A stretch of DNA of 56,602 nt from Acidimicrobiia bacterium (lineage in GTDB: Bacteria > Actinomycetota > Acidimicrobiia > IMCC26256 > JAENVU01), in NCBI GenBank assembly GCA_025361725.1, contig JANYJV010000062.1:1-56602 (forward strand), given 5' to 3'. The notes under the pieces were generated by a model, which was not told where the DNA came from, made no database searches, and saw nothing but the letters and a program-made list of their open reading frames with translations. Positions 26,330-34,392 of the stretch are shown here, one piece after another. The first letter of the stretch is position 1, and the number at the start of each line of letters is the position of its first letter. Position numbers and translations under genes: made by a program.

Positions 26330-26893
26330 ATGAGTTTCGTTCCGGATCATCTCCGACCGACGCTCGAGGCGGCGTTGAACCGACTCGTGCCACCGACCGC
26401 CGATGGTCATCCCGGCGGCACCGCGCTCGGCGTCGTCGGCTACATCGACGGCCTGCTCGACGCGTTTGCTTTCGATCCGCCACACATCTGGGCCGGCGGG
26501 CCGTTCTCCGGTCGCGCCGGCGGTTCCGCGGGATTCGACGAGTTCGTGGCGCTGTCACCCCTCGAAGCACTGGCGTGGCGGACGCGCATCGAGGGATCGA
26601 ACGGGATTCCCGAACGCGAGCGCATGGGACCCGTCCTCGGCTGGCGACGCGAGTACATGACCGGCCTCCTCGCGCTCGGGACCGATTTCTCGTATGCCGC
26701 GCCCGAGGAGCAGGACGCTCGGCTCGATGCGATCCCCGAGTTCCGGGATCTCCTGTACCAGCACGCGGTGGAGGGCGCCTATGCCGCGCCCGAGTACGGG
26801 GGCAACCGAGACCTGCGTGGCTGGCAGGCCATCGGCTTCCCCGGCGACGTCCAACCCCGCGGTTACACCGACGCCGAAGTGGAGGGCAAATGA
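26330..26893 (+). CDS. Gluconate 2-dehydrogenase subunit 3 family protein
   Basis: 187 residues from ATG 26330, which has GGTGGGGAC upstream; ATG 26300 would add ten residues without a ribosome-binding site. LRPTLEAALNRLVPP followed by VVGYIDGLLDAF is the family pattern. The rest (WAGGPFSGRAGG, MGPVLGWRREYMTGL, GWQAIGFPGDVQPRGYT) matches actinobacterial members. In characterised enzymes this small subunit assists folding or export of a GMC-type flavin subunit, and exactly such a gene follows at 27087. No twin-arginine signal is visible here, so export is uncertain. Confidence 0.75.
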   Translation: MSFVPDHLRPTLEAALNRLVPPTADGHPGGTALGVVGYIDGLLDAFAFDPPHIWAGGPFSGRAGGSAGFDEFVALSPLEALAWRTRIEGSNGIPERERMGPVLGWRREYMTGLLALGTDFSYAAPEEQDARLDAIPEFRDLLYQHAVEGAYAAPEYGGNRDLRGWQAIGFPGDVQPRGYTDAEVEGK

Positions 26894-26902
26894 CAAAGCG
26901 GA

Positions 26903-27085
26903 CAAGAACGGAGCGGAGACCACACCCGGCTTGTAGCCATTCGGGCAGCGAAGTGTGGCCCGAGCGGCCCGGCCCGCAGGGCCAAGAGCGGAAATCAAGA
27001 ACGGAGCGGAGACCACACCCGGCTTGTAGCCATTCGGGCAGCGAAGTGTGGCCCGAGCGGCCCGGCCCGCAGGGCCAAGAGCGGA
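26903..27085 (+). repeat. Tandem direct repeat, 2 copies, 93-bp period, with stem-loop
   Basis: Positions 26903-26992 and 26996-27085 are identical over 90 bases. Each copy contains GGCCCGAGCGGCC, then the hairpin GGCCC-GCA-GGGCC, then AAGAGCGG. The second copy ends one base before ATG 27087, so its AAGAGCGGAG serves as the leader of the GMC gene. A related but not identical element is at 50813-50847. Confidence 0.9.
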
Positions 27086-27086
27086 G

Positions 27087-28781
27087 ATGACGTTTGATGC
27101 GGTGATCGTCGGGACCGGGCCGGCGGGGGCGACTGCGGCCGAGGTGCTCACTGGCGCGGGCTGGTCGGTGCTCATGCTGGAGAAGGGACGCAACCATCTG
27201 CTGTCCCTCGACCCGCCATTCGGTCCGCTCGGCCACATCTCGAACGACGAACTCAAGTTCATGCGCCGGCACTTCCTCGGCCCCGACCCCTGGCTCGAAC
27301 CCCGGGCGTTCCGGCGGACCGAAGAAGACGGTGATCGGCTGGAAACCGGCGATGTCAACAACTTGCCGTCGACCGTGGGCGGCGGCGGGTTCCACGCCGA
27401 CGCCAAGTTGCCGCGCTTTCGCGAGGACGACTTCAAACCGTTGAGTGCATCGGGTCCCGTCGAGGGCGCCGACATCGTCGACTGGCCGGTGGACTACGAC
27501 GAGATGGAGCCGTACTACGCGGCCGCCGAACGTGTCGTGGGTGTCGCCGGTGAAGTCGGTACCAACCCGTTCGCGTCGTGGCGCGCCGACCCGTATCCAA
27601 TGCCGCCCGGCGCCGACATGTACTGCGCGCGGCTCACCACCACGGCGGCGACCGAACTCGGCTTCCATCCGTACCGAGCCCCGACGGGCGTGAACAGCGT
27701 CGAGTACGACGGCCGACCCGCGTGCAACAACTGCGGATTCTGCGGATACTTCGGTTGCCCGATCGACGCCAAGGGCGATCCGGTTGCGCCCCTCCGCCAT
27801 GCGTTGCGAACCGGCAACTGCGAGATCCGGGAGGAGAGCGTCGTCACCGACGTCCTGCTCGACGCCACCGGAAAGCAGGCGCGTGGTGTCCGGTACCTGG
27901 ACCGCAACCTCGAGGCCCACGAAGTCTCGGCTCGCCACGTGGTGCTCGCGGGCGGAGCGTTCGAGACGCCGCGCCTGTTGCTCCGCAACGAACTCGGCAA
28001 CCCAGACGTCGTGGGACGGTTCCTGCAGTTCCATTTCCAGACCTACGTGCTCGGCATGTTCGCCGAGAGATTGCACGGCCATCGTGGCCGATCGGTCACG
28101 CACCTCATGGACGACCCGATCGTTGCCGACTCCGCCGCGCGCGACGCCGCGCGCGGCGCGGGGTTGCCGTTCATTCGCGGTGGGATTGTCGAACACGGTG
28201 CCGGCGGTCACCCCATTCTCGAGGGCGTCCACCTCCCTCATGGTGAGCTCCACTCCCAGCTCATGATGCAGTCGATGACGCGCGACCGGATGGCCGTGCT
28301 GACCATGCAAGGTGAGGATCTCCCGCAAGCCACGAATCGGATCGACCTCGATCCCCACGTTCGCGACGTGTACGGGATGCCCGTCGGCCGTGCGACCTAC
28401 GCGCCCCACCGCCACGAGATCGCGTGCGCGCAACATTGGGCACCGCGTCTGGAGGCGGTGATGCGGGCGGCGGGCGCGCGGAACACGTTCTGGACCACCT
28501 CGCCACCGATCGTCGGCAGCATGGCCGATCGTCCCGGTGCTCGGACGCCCATCTCCCGCCACATCATGGGCGGTGCGCGCATGGGCGACGATCCCGCCAC
28601 GAGCGTGTTCGATCGTTGGCAGCGTCTGCACGGTGTGGAGAACGTGATCTGCACGGACTCGTCGGTGTTCCCGACGTCGACGGGTTACGGCCCGACGCTC
28701 ACGATCGTCGCCCTGGCTATCCGAGCCAGCCGCGCCCTCGCCGGCCTCGACCCCCTGCGTTCAACCCGCCCGCCGCCCTGA
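27087..28781 (+). CDS. GMC family FAD-dependent oxidoreductase
   Basis: 564 residues from ATG 27087. The N-terminus FDAVIVGTGPAGATAAEVL binds FAD and LMLEKGRNHLL is the second strand. A Cys-rich segment CNNCGFCGYFGCPIDAKGD near residue 215 is typical of the large subunit of gluconate/fructose-type dehydrogenases and of cholesterol-oxidase-like GMC proteins. The C-terminus HIMGGARMGDDPATS and PTSTGYGPTLTIVALA complete the fold. It pairs with the subunit-3-like protein upstream and would oxidise an alcohol or sugar, passing electrons to a carrier not present in the window. Confidence 0.85.
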   Translation: MTFDAVIVGTGPAGATAAEVLTGAGWSVLMLEKGRNHLLSLDPPFGPLGHISNDELKFMRRHFLGPDPWLEPRAFRRTEEDGDRLETGDVNNLPSTVGGGGFHADAKLPRFREDDFKPLSASGPVEGADIVDWPVDYDEMEPYYAAAERVVGVAGEVGTNPFASWRADPYPMPPGADMYCARLTTTAATELGFHPYRAPTGVNSVEYDGRPACNNCGFCGYFGCPIDAKGDPVAPLRHALRTGNCEIREESVVTDVLLDATGKQARGVRYLDRNLEAHEVSARHVVLAGGAFETPRLLLRNELGNPDVVGRFLQFHFQTYVLGMFAERLHGHRGRSVTHLMDDPIVADSAARDAARGAGLPFIRGGIVEHGAGGHPILEGVHLPHGELHSQLMMQSMTRDRMAVLTMQGEDLPQATNRIDLDPHVRDVYGMPVGRATYAPHRHEIACAQHWAPRLEAVMRAAGARNTFWTTSPPIVGSMADRPGARTPISRHIMGGARMGDDPATSVFDRWQRLHGVENVICTDSSVFPTSTGYGPTLTIVALAIRASRALAGLDPLRSTRPPP

Positions 28782-28820
28782 CTTCACCCGCCACCAAACC
28801 AACCCACGTTTGGGATCCAC

Positions 28821-28865
28821 GTCACGCCACCCGTGACACCCACCCCAATCGCCGCAGCCCGCGCG
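28821..28865 (+). repeat. Left direct repeat flanking the broken AbiEi/DUF559 gene
   Basis: GTCACGCCACCCGTGACACC (28821-28840) and the following CACCCCAATCGCCGCAGCCC match 29632-29676 closely, with a few substitutions and one single-base gap. It contains the small inverted repeat GTCACG-N5-CGTGAC. Confidence 0.6.
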
Positions 28866-28943
28866 CATGGTCTCACCCCCGACGTATGGTCATTCCACGC
28901 TTCCCCCGCCGTGTCAATTGTCAACTGCGGGAGCGAACATCCG

Positions 28944-29647
28944 ATGTCCAGACCGTCTGCGCTCGAGACGGAGCTCGCGCTCCGAGCGGTCGCCGCCGAG
29001 CAACACCACCTGTTCACCGCAAGCCAAGCGATCGCCGCGGGCTGGAACCGTCAGCGCGTACATCGTTGGCGCGGCTCGGGCCGGATCGATCAGGTTCACG
29101 CCGGGGTGTACCGGTTCGCGGTGTCGTCGGAGCCGTGGGTCGCCGCAGTCCTCGCAGCCGTCCTCGCGTGTGGGCCCGGCGCAGTGGCGTCACACCGCAC
29201 GGCGATGGCGCTGCACGGCATCCGTCCGGCACGGCGGGACCGGCGCATGCCGATTGAAGTGTCGACCAGCCGGCTGCGACGTGCGGCCGCGTGGTGCGGG
29301 TCCTGCGCGAGCGAACACCCGAGTGCGAACGTTCCGACAGCACGCGCGAAATCCGCCTACTCACGGAACTGGCTGCGGCTGGGTTTCCAGCGTCGATCCC
29401 GCAGTTCGGAGTCGTGGTCGACGGTGAACAGCTCTTCCTCGACGCCGCCTACCCCGAACACCGGATCGGGATCGAGTACCAAGCCTTCGATGTGCATCGC
29501 ACCCGGGGTGCCTTCGACGCCGACCACCGCCGGGACCGGCTTTTGACCCTCGCAGGCTGGTCGATCCTGTACTTCACGTCCGGCACGACGGCCGTCGAGT
29601 TGGTTGACCACCTCACCCGATTGGTGTCGGTGTCACGCCAGGCGTGA
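28944..29647 (+). pseudogene. Broken AbiEi-type winged-helix / DUF559 nuclease-like gene
   Basis: From ATG 28944 one frame gives an N-terminal AbiEi-like winged helix (AVAAEQHHLFTASQAIAAGW, VHAGVYRFA, AVASHRTAMALHGI) to about 29280. The C-terminal DUF559/Vsr-like domain (DSTREIRLLTELAAAGFP, VVVDGEQLFLDAAYPEHRIG, AFDADHRRDRLLTLAGW) is in a different frame and ends at 29647. The segment that normally joins them is largely missing, so an internal deletion plus frame change is more likely than a single sequencing error. Intact relatives are common in Acidimicrobiia and are usually annotated as type IV antitoxin-like proteins of unknown role. Confidence 0.65.
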
Positions 29648-29651
29648 CACC
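29629..29651 (+). terminator. Perfect 23-base palindromic hairpin at the end of the broken gene
   Basis: GGTGTCACGCC-A-GGCGTGACACC has 11-bp arms around one base and overlaps the last codons and stop of the pseudogene. It may be a transcription terminator or the core of the flanking repeat. Confidence 0.5.
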
Positions 29652-29676
29652 CCCCCAAACGCCGCAGCTCGCGGCG
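29632..29676 (+). repeat. Right direct repeat flanking the broken AbiEi/DUF559 gene
   Basis: GTCACGCCAGGCGTGACACC and the following AACGCCGCAGCTCGCGGCG match the left copy at 28821-28865. The two copies bracket the whole pseudogene. Confidence 0.6.
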
Positions 29677-29728
29677 ACGCTGCGATCCCGAAGGTCGGGG
29701 CAGGTCTGGGGATGGAGAGGAGAGCCGC

Positions 29729-30601
29729 CTACGCGGCGACCAACTCGGGTTCGGGCTCAGGCGCAGACTCAGGCGCCAGCACCCGTGTCGGGGGCAGCTT
29801 CAGGTCCTTGACGATGCCGACCCAGCTCATGGCCTTGAGCACGTAGTAGGTCATGTCGATCTCCCACCAGAAGAATCCCTGACGGGCGGAGGCCTGGTAG
29901 TGGTGGTGGTTGTTGTGCCACCCCTCGCCGCCGGTCACCAACGCAATCAACATCGAGTTCCGGCTCGTGTCCGTGGTCTCGTACCGACGACGACCGACCA
30001 CGTGCGCAGCCGAGTTCACGAGGAACGTCGAGTGCCACAACAGCACCGTCGACCAGACGAAGCCCACGACGAGACCCGACCAACCGCCGATGGCAAGCGC
30101 AGCGATGCCGTAGATCCATGGAGGCATGCCTTCGTGCTTGTCCAGCCACACCAACTCGGGGTACTGAGCGAAATCCTTGATGGCCGTGAGGTCGGTGTCC
30201 TTGTACTTGTCTGACAGGATCCAACCGACGTGACTCCACCAGAAACCCTTACGCGGCGAGTGGACGTCGATGTCCGTGTCCGAGTAGCGGTGGTGGTGGC
30301 GGTGGTTCGCGGCCCACCACAACACGCCCTTCTGCGCCGACGCCTCGGCTTGGAACGCGAAGACGAACTGCCAGAAGCGGTTCAACTTGTAGCTCTTGTG
30401 CGAGAAGTAGCGGTGGTAGGCCGCGGTCACGAAGAACGACCGGCTGAGGAACATGATCGGGAGCAGGATCAGCGCGGTGGTGGAGATTCCGGTGAACACG
30501 ACCGCGAAGCACGCGACGTGCACGAGGAAGAACGGAATCGACGACACCCAGTTGACCCGCTCCTCGGGCGCACGCGTGAGCGACGGGAGCGTGGAAGGCA
30601 T
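29729..30601 (-). CDS. Acyl-CoA (stearoyl-CoA-type) fatty acid desaturase
   Basis: 290 residues. The three histidine boxes that hold the di-iron centre are present: HRYFSH near residue 62, HRHHH near residue 100 and HNNHH near residue 235. Four hydrophobic segments make it an integral membrane protein. It introduces a double bond (delta-9 in most relatives) into acyl-CoA using oxygen and an electron donor. The C-terminus ends in a Pro/Glu-rich tail. It is divergent from the enoyl-CoA hydratase with about 85 bases between starts. Confidence 0.9.
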   Translation of the reverse strand: MPSTLPSLTRAPEERVNWVSSIPFFLVHVACFAVVFTGISTTALILLPIMFLSRSFFVTAAYHRYFSHKSYKLNRFWQFVFAFQAEASAQKGVLWWAANHRHHHRYSDTDIDVHSPRKGFWWSHVGWILSDKYKDTDLTAIKDFAQYPELVWLDKHEGMPPWIYGIAALAIGGWSGLVVGFVWSTVLLWHSTFLVNSAAHVVGRRRYETTDTSRNSMLIALVTGGEGWHNNHHHYQASARQGFFWWEIDMTYYVLKAMSWVGIVKDLKLPPTRVLAPESAPEPEPELVAA

Positions 30602-30686
30602 TCGAAAATCTTACCGGTGCGACCCTGCCCAGGACGAGGGCTTGCCGTCAAAGTTTTCTGACCTGCGGGTCTGCAATGCTCTCGCC

Positions 30687-31541
30687 GTGGACCTCGAACT
30701 GTCGACCCTGCACGTCAACAACGCGAGCGGTGTGGCCACCGTCACCATTGACCACGCCCCGATGAATCTGCTCGACGCGGCTATGATGATCGACCTCGTG
30801 ACCCTCGAGGCTGCGCTTCGGGTCGACGACGACGTCAGGGTCGCGGTATTCCGCAGCGCCGACCCCGAGTTCTTCATCGCTCACGCAGATCTCGAGCTCA
30901 TCCGTGGACTGTCGCGCACGCCCCAACCCGAGCCGACGGAGCTCGGCTTCTTCCACGCCCTGCTCGAGCGGATTCGAACGCTCCCCCAGCTCACCATCGC
31001 AGAGATCGACGGCATCGCACGCGGCGGCGGGAGCGAGTTCGCCCTCAGCCTTGACCTGCGGTTCGCATCCGAACGGTCGAAGTTGGGGCAACCCGAAGTC
31101 GCGCTCGGCATCATTCCCGGCGGTGGTGGGACGCAGCGGCTCGGTCGCTTCGCCGGCCGCGCTCGCGCCCTCGAGATCGCGCTCGGCTGCGACGACTTCG
31201 ATGCAACGACGGCTGCGCAGTACGGGTGGATCAACCGTGCACTTCCCGACGCGGAACTTCGACCCTTCGTCGACCGGCTCGCGGCACGGGTGGCGTCGTA
31301 TCCACCCCTCGCGGTGCGCGCCGCGAAGCGCGCCGTCGACGCCGCGGCCGGTTCGTTCGAGCCGGGTTTGCTGGCCGAGCAGCGAGAGTGGAACACGACC
31401 ATGACCGATCCGTCGTTGGACGCGCGCTTCGACGCGGCCCTCGCCGCCGGCGCTCAGACCCGGACCGGGGAACTCGATCTCGACGCCACGCTCCGCATCG
31501 CAACGCCTCGCAACCCCGCACCTCGCGCCGCCGACGCATGA
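30687..31541 (+). CDS. Enoyl-CoA hydratase/isomerase family protein
   Basis: 284 residues from GTG 30687; the frame is open further upstream but overlaps the desaturase. Crotonase landmarks are ATVTIDHAPMNLLDAAM, VFRSADPEFFIAHADL, IDGIARGGGSEFALSLDLRF and GIIPGGGGTQRLGR. Glu residues of the classic hydratase dyad are not both evident, so other crotonase chemistry (isomerase, decarboxylase) is possible. Its stop overlaps the start of the HAD gene (ATGA). Confidence 0.8.
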   Translation: MDLELSTLHVNNASGVATVTIDHAPMNLLDAAMMIDLVTLEAALRVDDDVRVAVFRSADPEFFIAHADLELIRGLSRTPQPEPTELGFFHALLERIRTLPQLTIAEIDGIARGGGSEFALSLDLRFASERSKLGQPEVALGIIPGGGGTQRLGRFAGRARALEIALGCDDFDATTAAQYGWINRALPDAELRPFVDRLAARVASYPPLAVRAAKRAVDAAAGSFEPGLLAEQREWNTTMTDPSLDARFDAALAAGAQTRTGELDLDATLRIATPRNPAPRAADA

Positions 31542-32236
31542 GGATCTCGGCGGTGCTCTTCGACTTCTACGGCACGCTGGCGCGTGCCACTCGCTGGGTC
31601 TCGGCGGACGAGGTGCTCACTGAACACGGGTACACCCTCACCGACGCGCAGCGCGTGATCTACTTCGCCGACGGGCTCGATGGCGTGGAGCACGACGAAC
31701 ATTCGCAGAGCCGGGACCACTACCTCGCGTGGCAGCGTGAACGCACGCTGACGATGCTGGCCGCCTCGGACGTCCACCCGGGCGAGTACGACGTCATCAT
31801 CGACAAGCTGCAGGTCGGCGCGGCGAACCGCCAACTCGAGGGCTACGACGAGGTGCCGGCGGTACTTGCCACGTTGCGGGAGCGCGGCGTCCGCATCGTC
31901 GTCTGTTCCAACTGGGACTGGGACCTGCGTGAAGCCGTCGACGAGTCCGGATTGACCGACGCCGTCGACGCTCAGGTCTCGTCTGCGTGGGTCGGCGCGC
32001 GCAAACCCCACCCGCGCATCTTCGCCGCCGCGCTCGCCGAGGCAGGGACGAACGCGGCAGAGACGCTCTTCGTCGGCGACACCTGGGGACCCGACGTCGA
32101 GGGTCCGCTCGCCGCGGGAATCCGCCCCGTCTATCTGCGCCGCGACGGCCACTGGCCCGACGTCACTGCGCCCGTCGATCTCGGCGCTGCCACCGTCGCC
32201 GCCGATCTCCGCGTCCTCCCCTCCCTCATCACCTGA
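31538..32236 (+). CDS. HAD-superfamily hydrolase (haloacid-dehalogenase-type motif)
   Basis: 232 residues. Motif I is DFYGTLA with Asp9 as nucleophile and Tyr in place of the second Asp, which resembles the DxYGT motif of L-2-haloacid dehalogenases. Motif II is VCSNWDWDL, motif III has the Lys in GARKPHPRIFAAAL, and motif IV is FVGDTWGPDVEGPLAAG. It may dephosphorylate a small molecule or act as a dehalogenase; the sequence does not decide. It is translationally coupled to the upstream crotonase gene. Confidence 0.8.
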   Translation: MRISAVLFDFYGTLARATRWVSADEVLTEHGYTLTDAQRVIYFADGLDGVEHDEHSQSRDHYLAWQRERTLTMLAASDVHPGEYDVIIDKLQVGAANRQLEGYDEVPAVLATLRERGVRIVVCSNWDWDLREAVDESGLTDAVDAQVSSAWVGARKPHPRIFAAALAEAGTNAAETLFVGDTWGPDVEGPLAAGIRPVYLRRDGHWPDVTAPVDLGAATVAADLRVLPSLIT

Positions 32237-32266
32237 ACACCCCAACGCCGACGCTCCAGATCTCTC

Positions 32267-32318
32267 GCAACTCGCACCAGAATCGCAACCTCTAGCTTGC
32301 GCCTTTGGTGCGAGTTGC
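32267..32318 (+). terminator. Long inverted repeat between the HAD and aldehyde dehydrogenase genes
   Basis: GCAACTCGCACCA (32267-32279) and TGGTGCGAGTTGC (32306-32318) pair perfectly over 13 bp. Inside, CGCAA (32284-32288) and TTGCG (32297-32301) add a second short stem. It ends 25 bases before the ALDH start, so it could terminate the upstream operon or act as a regulatory hairpin in the leader. Confidence 0.5.
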
Positions 32319-32343
32319 TGGGGGTCGTCGTAGCCTCGCCACC

Positions 32344-33768
32344 ATGACTGCGACGATCGACCCCACGATGACGAGTATTTCGACGCCCGATCCGAGTCCG
32401 GCGGCGGTGCTCGGCCGACTTCGGGCCACCTTCGACTCCGGTCGAACCCGCCCGATCGAGTGGCGCAAGGAGCAACTGCGCGGCTTGGACCGACTGCTCG
32501 TGGAGTCCGAGGCTGAGCTCCTCGAGGCGCTGCGACTCGATCTCGGGAAGCCGTCGCTCGAAGGGTTCATCACCGACATCGCGTTCGTGCGCGCAGAGAT
32601 CGCCGACACCCTCCGACACCTGGACCGCTGGTTGGCGCCAACCCGCGCCAAGGTTCCGGTGAAGCAGCAGCCCGGAACCGCACGCATCCACCGCGACCCG
32701 CTCGGCGCGGTGCTGATCATCGGACCGTGGAACTACCCGATCCAACTGGTGCTCGCTCCACTCGTCGGCGCGATCGCCGGAGGCAACACTGCCGTCGTCA
32801 AGCCGTCCGAGGTGGCGGAACACTCGTCACGCGCGCTGGCGCGGCTCGTGCCTCGCTACCTCGATCCCGATGCGTTCGCGATCGTCGAAGGCGGCGTAGA
32901 GGAAACCACCGCGCTACTGCACGAACGATGGGATCACATCTTCTATACCGGCAACGGCACCGTCGGCCGGGTGGTGATGGCGGCAGCGGCGCGCCACCTC
33001 ACGCCCGTCACCCTCGAACTCGGTGGCAAGAGTCCGGTCATCGTCGACCGCAGCGCGAATCTCGACGTCGCGGCGCGTCGCATCGCGTGGGGCAAGTTCC
33101 TGAACGCAGGCCAGACCTGCATCGCTCCGGACTACGTACTGGTCGACCGCACCGTCGAGGCGCCCTTGCTGGCACGGATGGCCGACGCGGTCCGCTCGTT
33201 CTACGGTCCCGACCCCGCCGCGAGCCCCGATTACGGCCGCATCGTGAACCAGCGACACTTCGATCGGTTGAGCGCGCTCGCCGACGGCGATGGTGCCGGT
33301 GAGGCCGTGTTCGGTGGCACCCGTGACGCGTCGATGCGCTACTACGCGCCGACGGCGTTGCGCGGTACGGATCCCTCGGCACCGATCATGCAGGAGGAGA
33401 TTTTCGGACCCATCCTTCCGACGATCGCAGTCGATGACCTCGACGCCTCCATCGACTATGTGAACGCGCACGACAAGCCGTTGGCGCTCTACGTATTCGC
33501 GGAAGACGCTGCCGCATCGACGCGCGTGGTCGAGGCCACGAGCTCGGGCGGCGTGTGCGTCAACGCCACGCTTTTCCACATCACGGTGCCGGGTTTGCCG
33601 TTCGGTGGCGTCGGTGAGAGCGGCATGGGCGCCTACCACGGCCGCGCCAGCTTCGAGACGTTCACCCACCGCAAGAGCGTGCTGACGCGGCCGACCAAGC
33701 TGGACCCGAGCGTCGCCTACCCGCCGTACACCGGCATCAAGGGAAAGCTCTTGCGCAAACTGCTCTGA
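32344..33768 (+). CDS. Aldehyde dehydrogenase, class 3 type
   Basis: 474 residues from ATG 32344. Catalytic Cys259 lies in NAGQTCIAPDY and the general base Glu225 in TLELGGKSP. IIGPWNYPIQLVLAPLVGAI and NTAVVKPSE form the NAD(P) and substrate channel. The lack of an N-terminal extension and the C-terminal hydrophobic tail (GIKGKLLRKLL) match the class 3 / fatty-aldehyde group, which often associates with membranes. It converts an aldehyde to the acid and fits the lipid-oxidation setting. Confidence 0.92.
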   Translation: MTATIDPTMTSISTPDPSPAAVLGRLRATFDSGRTRPIEWRKEQLRGLDRLLVESEAELLEALRLDLGKPSLEGFITDIAFVRAEIADTLRHLDRWLAPTRAKVPVKQQPGTARIHRDPLGAVLIIGPWNYPIQLVLAPLVGAIAGGNTAVVKPSEVAEHSSRALARLVPRYLDPDAFAIVEGGVEETTALLHERWDHIFYTGNGTVGRVVMAAAARHLTPVTLELGGKSPVIVDRSANLDVAARRIAWGKFLNAGQTCIAPDYVLVDRTVEAPLLARMADAVRSFYGPDPAASPDYGRIVNQRHFDRLSALADGDGAGEAVFGGTRDASMRYYAPTALRGTDPSAPIMQEEIFGPILPTIAVDDLDASIDYVNAHDKPLALYVFAEDAAASTRVVEATSSGGVCVNATLFHITVPGLPFGGVGESGMGAYHGRASFETFTHRKSVLTRPTKLDPSVAYPPYTGIKGKLLRKLL

Positions 33769-33826
33769 CGCGTGCGGCTGCGCACTCACGCTCACGGCTG
33801 CATCGACCGGCGCCACTCCCGGACGC

Positions 33827-33861
33827 GACTCGACCCCCGACTTCACGTCGGGGGTCGAGTC
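33827..33861. terminator. Bidirectional hairpin terminator between ALDH and the cold-shock gene
   Basis: GACTCGACCCCCGAC and GTCGGGGGTCGAGTC pair perfectly over 15 bp around the loop TTCAC. It lies between two convergent genes, so it can serve both. No T-run follows on either side. Confidence 0.75.
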
Positions 33862-33879
33862 GTTCGAACGATCGGACGG

Positions 33880-34080
33880 TCAGGCCGCCGTGACGTTCTG
33901 TGCTTCTTCGCCCTTCCGGCCGGGCGCGACGTCGAAGTTGACGGCTTGACCCTCGGTGAGGGTGCGGTACCCGTCCATCTGAATCTGCGAGTGGTGAACG
34001 AACACGTCGTCAGCGCCTTCACGAGAGATGAAGCCGAAGCCCTTCTCAGCGTTGAACCACTTCACGGTGCCTGTTGCCAT
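33880..34080 (-). CDS. cspA: Cold-shock protein (CspA family)
   Basis: 66 residues, the normal size. [14 protein letters not shown] is RNP-1 and [10 protein letters not shown] is RNP-2 of the OB-fold RNA chaperone. The C-terminus [11 protein letters not shown] is typical. It binds single-stranded RNA/DNA and keeps mRNA unfolded, either constitutively or after cold shock. GGAAATGGCAC precedes the ATG. A U-rich cold-shock leader is not obvious in the 85 bases upstream. Confidence 0.95.
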   Translation of the reverse strand: MATGTVKWFNAEKGFGFISREGADDVFVHHSQIQMDGYRTLTEGQAVNFDVAPGRKGEEAQNVTAA

Positions 34081-34165
34081 GTGCCATTTCCTGACTGTGC
34101 ATCGGGGCCGGCCGGAGTTGGCAAACCCTCGGGACGGAACGGTAGCAGGACGTTTCGGTCCATTT

Positions 34166-34378
34166 CTACGACGATCCGTAGTGACGCAGTTCGATCACGT
34201 TGCCGTCGGGATCGCGCACGTAGAGCGCTTGACCCTGACCACGCGCTCCGAACAATTCGGCGGGGCCGCCGACGACGTCGAACCGGCCGGATTCGGCGAG
34301 CGCGCCGGGGTACACCAGGTGGTCGAACCCCACCGCCCGAACTTCACTCCCGCTCGTCGTTGCGGCTTCGTGCCTGGC
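34166..34378 (-). pseudogene. C-terminal fragment of a VOC/glyoxalase-fold protein
   Basis: An open stretch of 70 codons begins right after an in-frame TGA (34381-34379) and ends at TAG (34168-34166). It reads VGFDHLVYPGALAESGRF and then LFGARGQGQALYVRDPDG with NVIELRHYG, which is the last beta-alpha-beta module of a vicinal-oxygen-chelate enzyme including its metal Glu. The N-terminal half is absent and there is no credible start. It sits between the acyl-CoA ligase and cspA. Confidence 0.6.
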
Positions 34379-34392
34379 TCACGCAGCCTTTC

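Noticed and set aside
30602..30686. GTCA-N8-TGAC in the desaturase/hydratase intergenic region as a fourth CTGAC site
   Set aside because: The half-sites have the opposite orientation and a different spacer from the shared palindrome.
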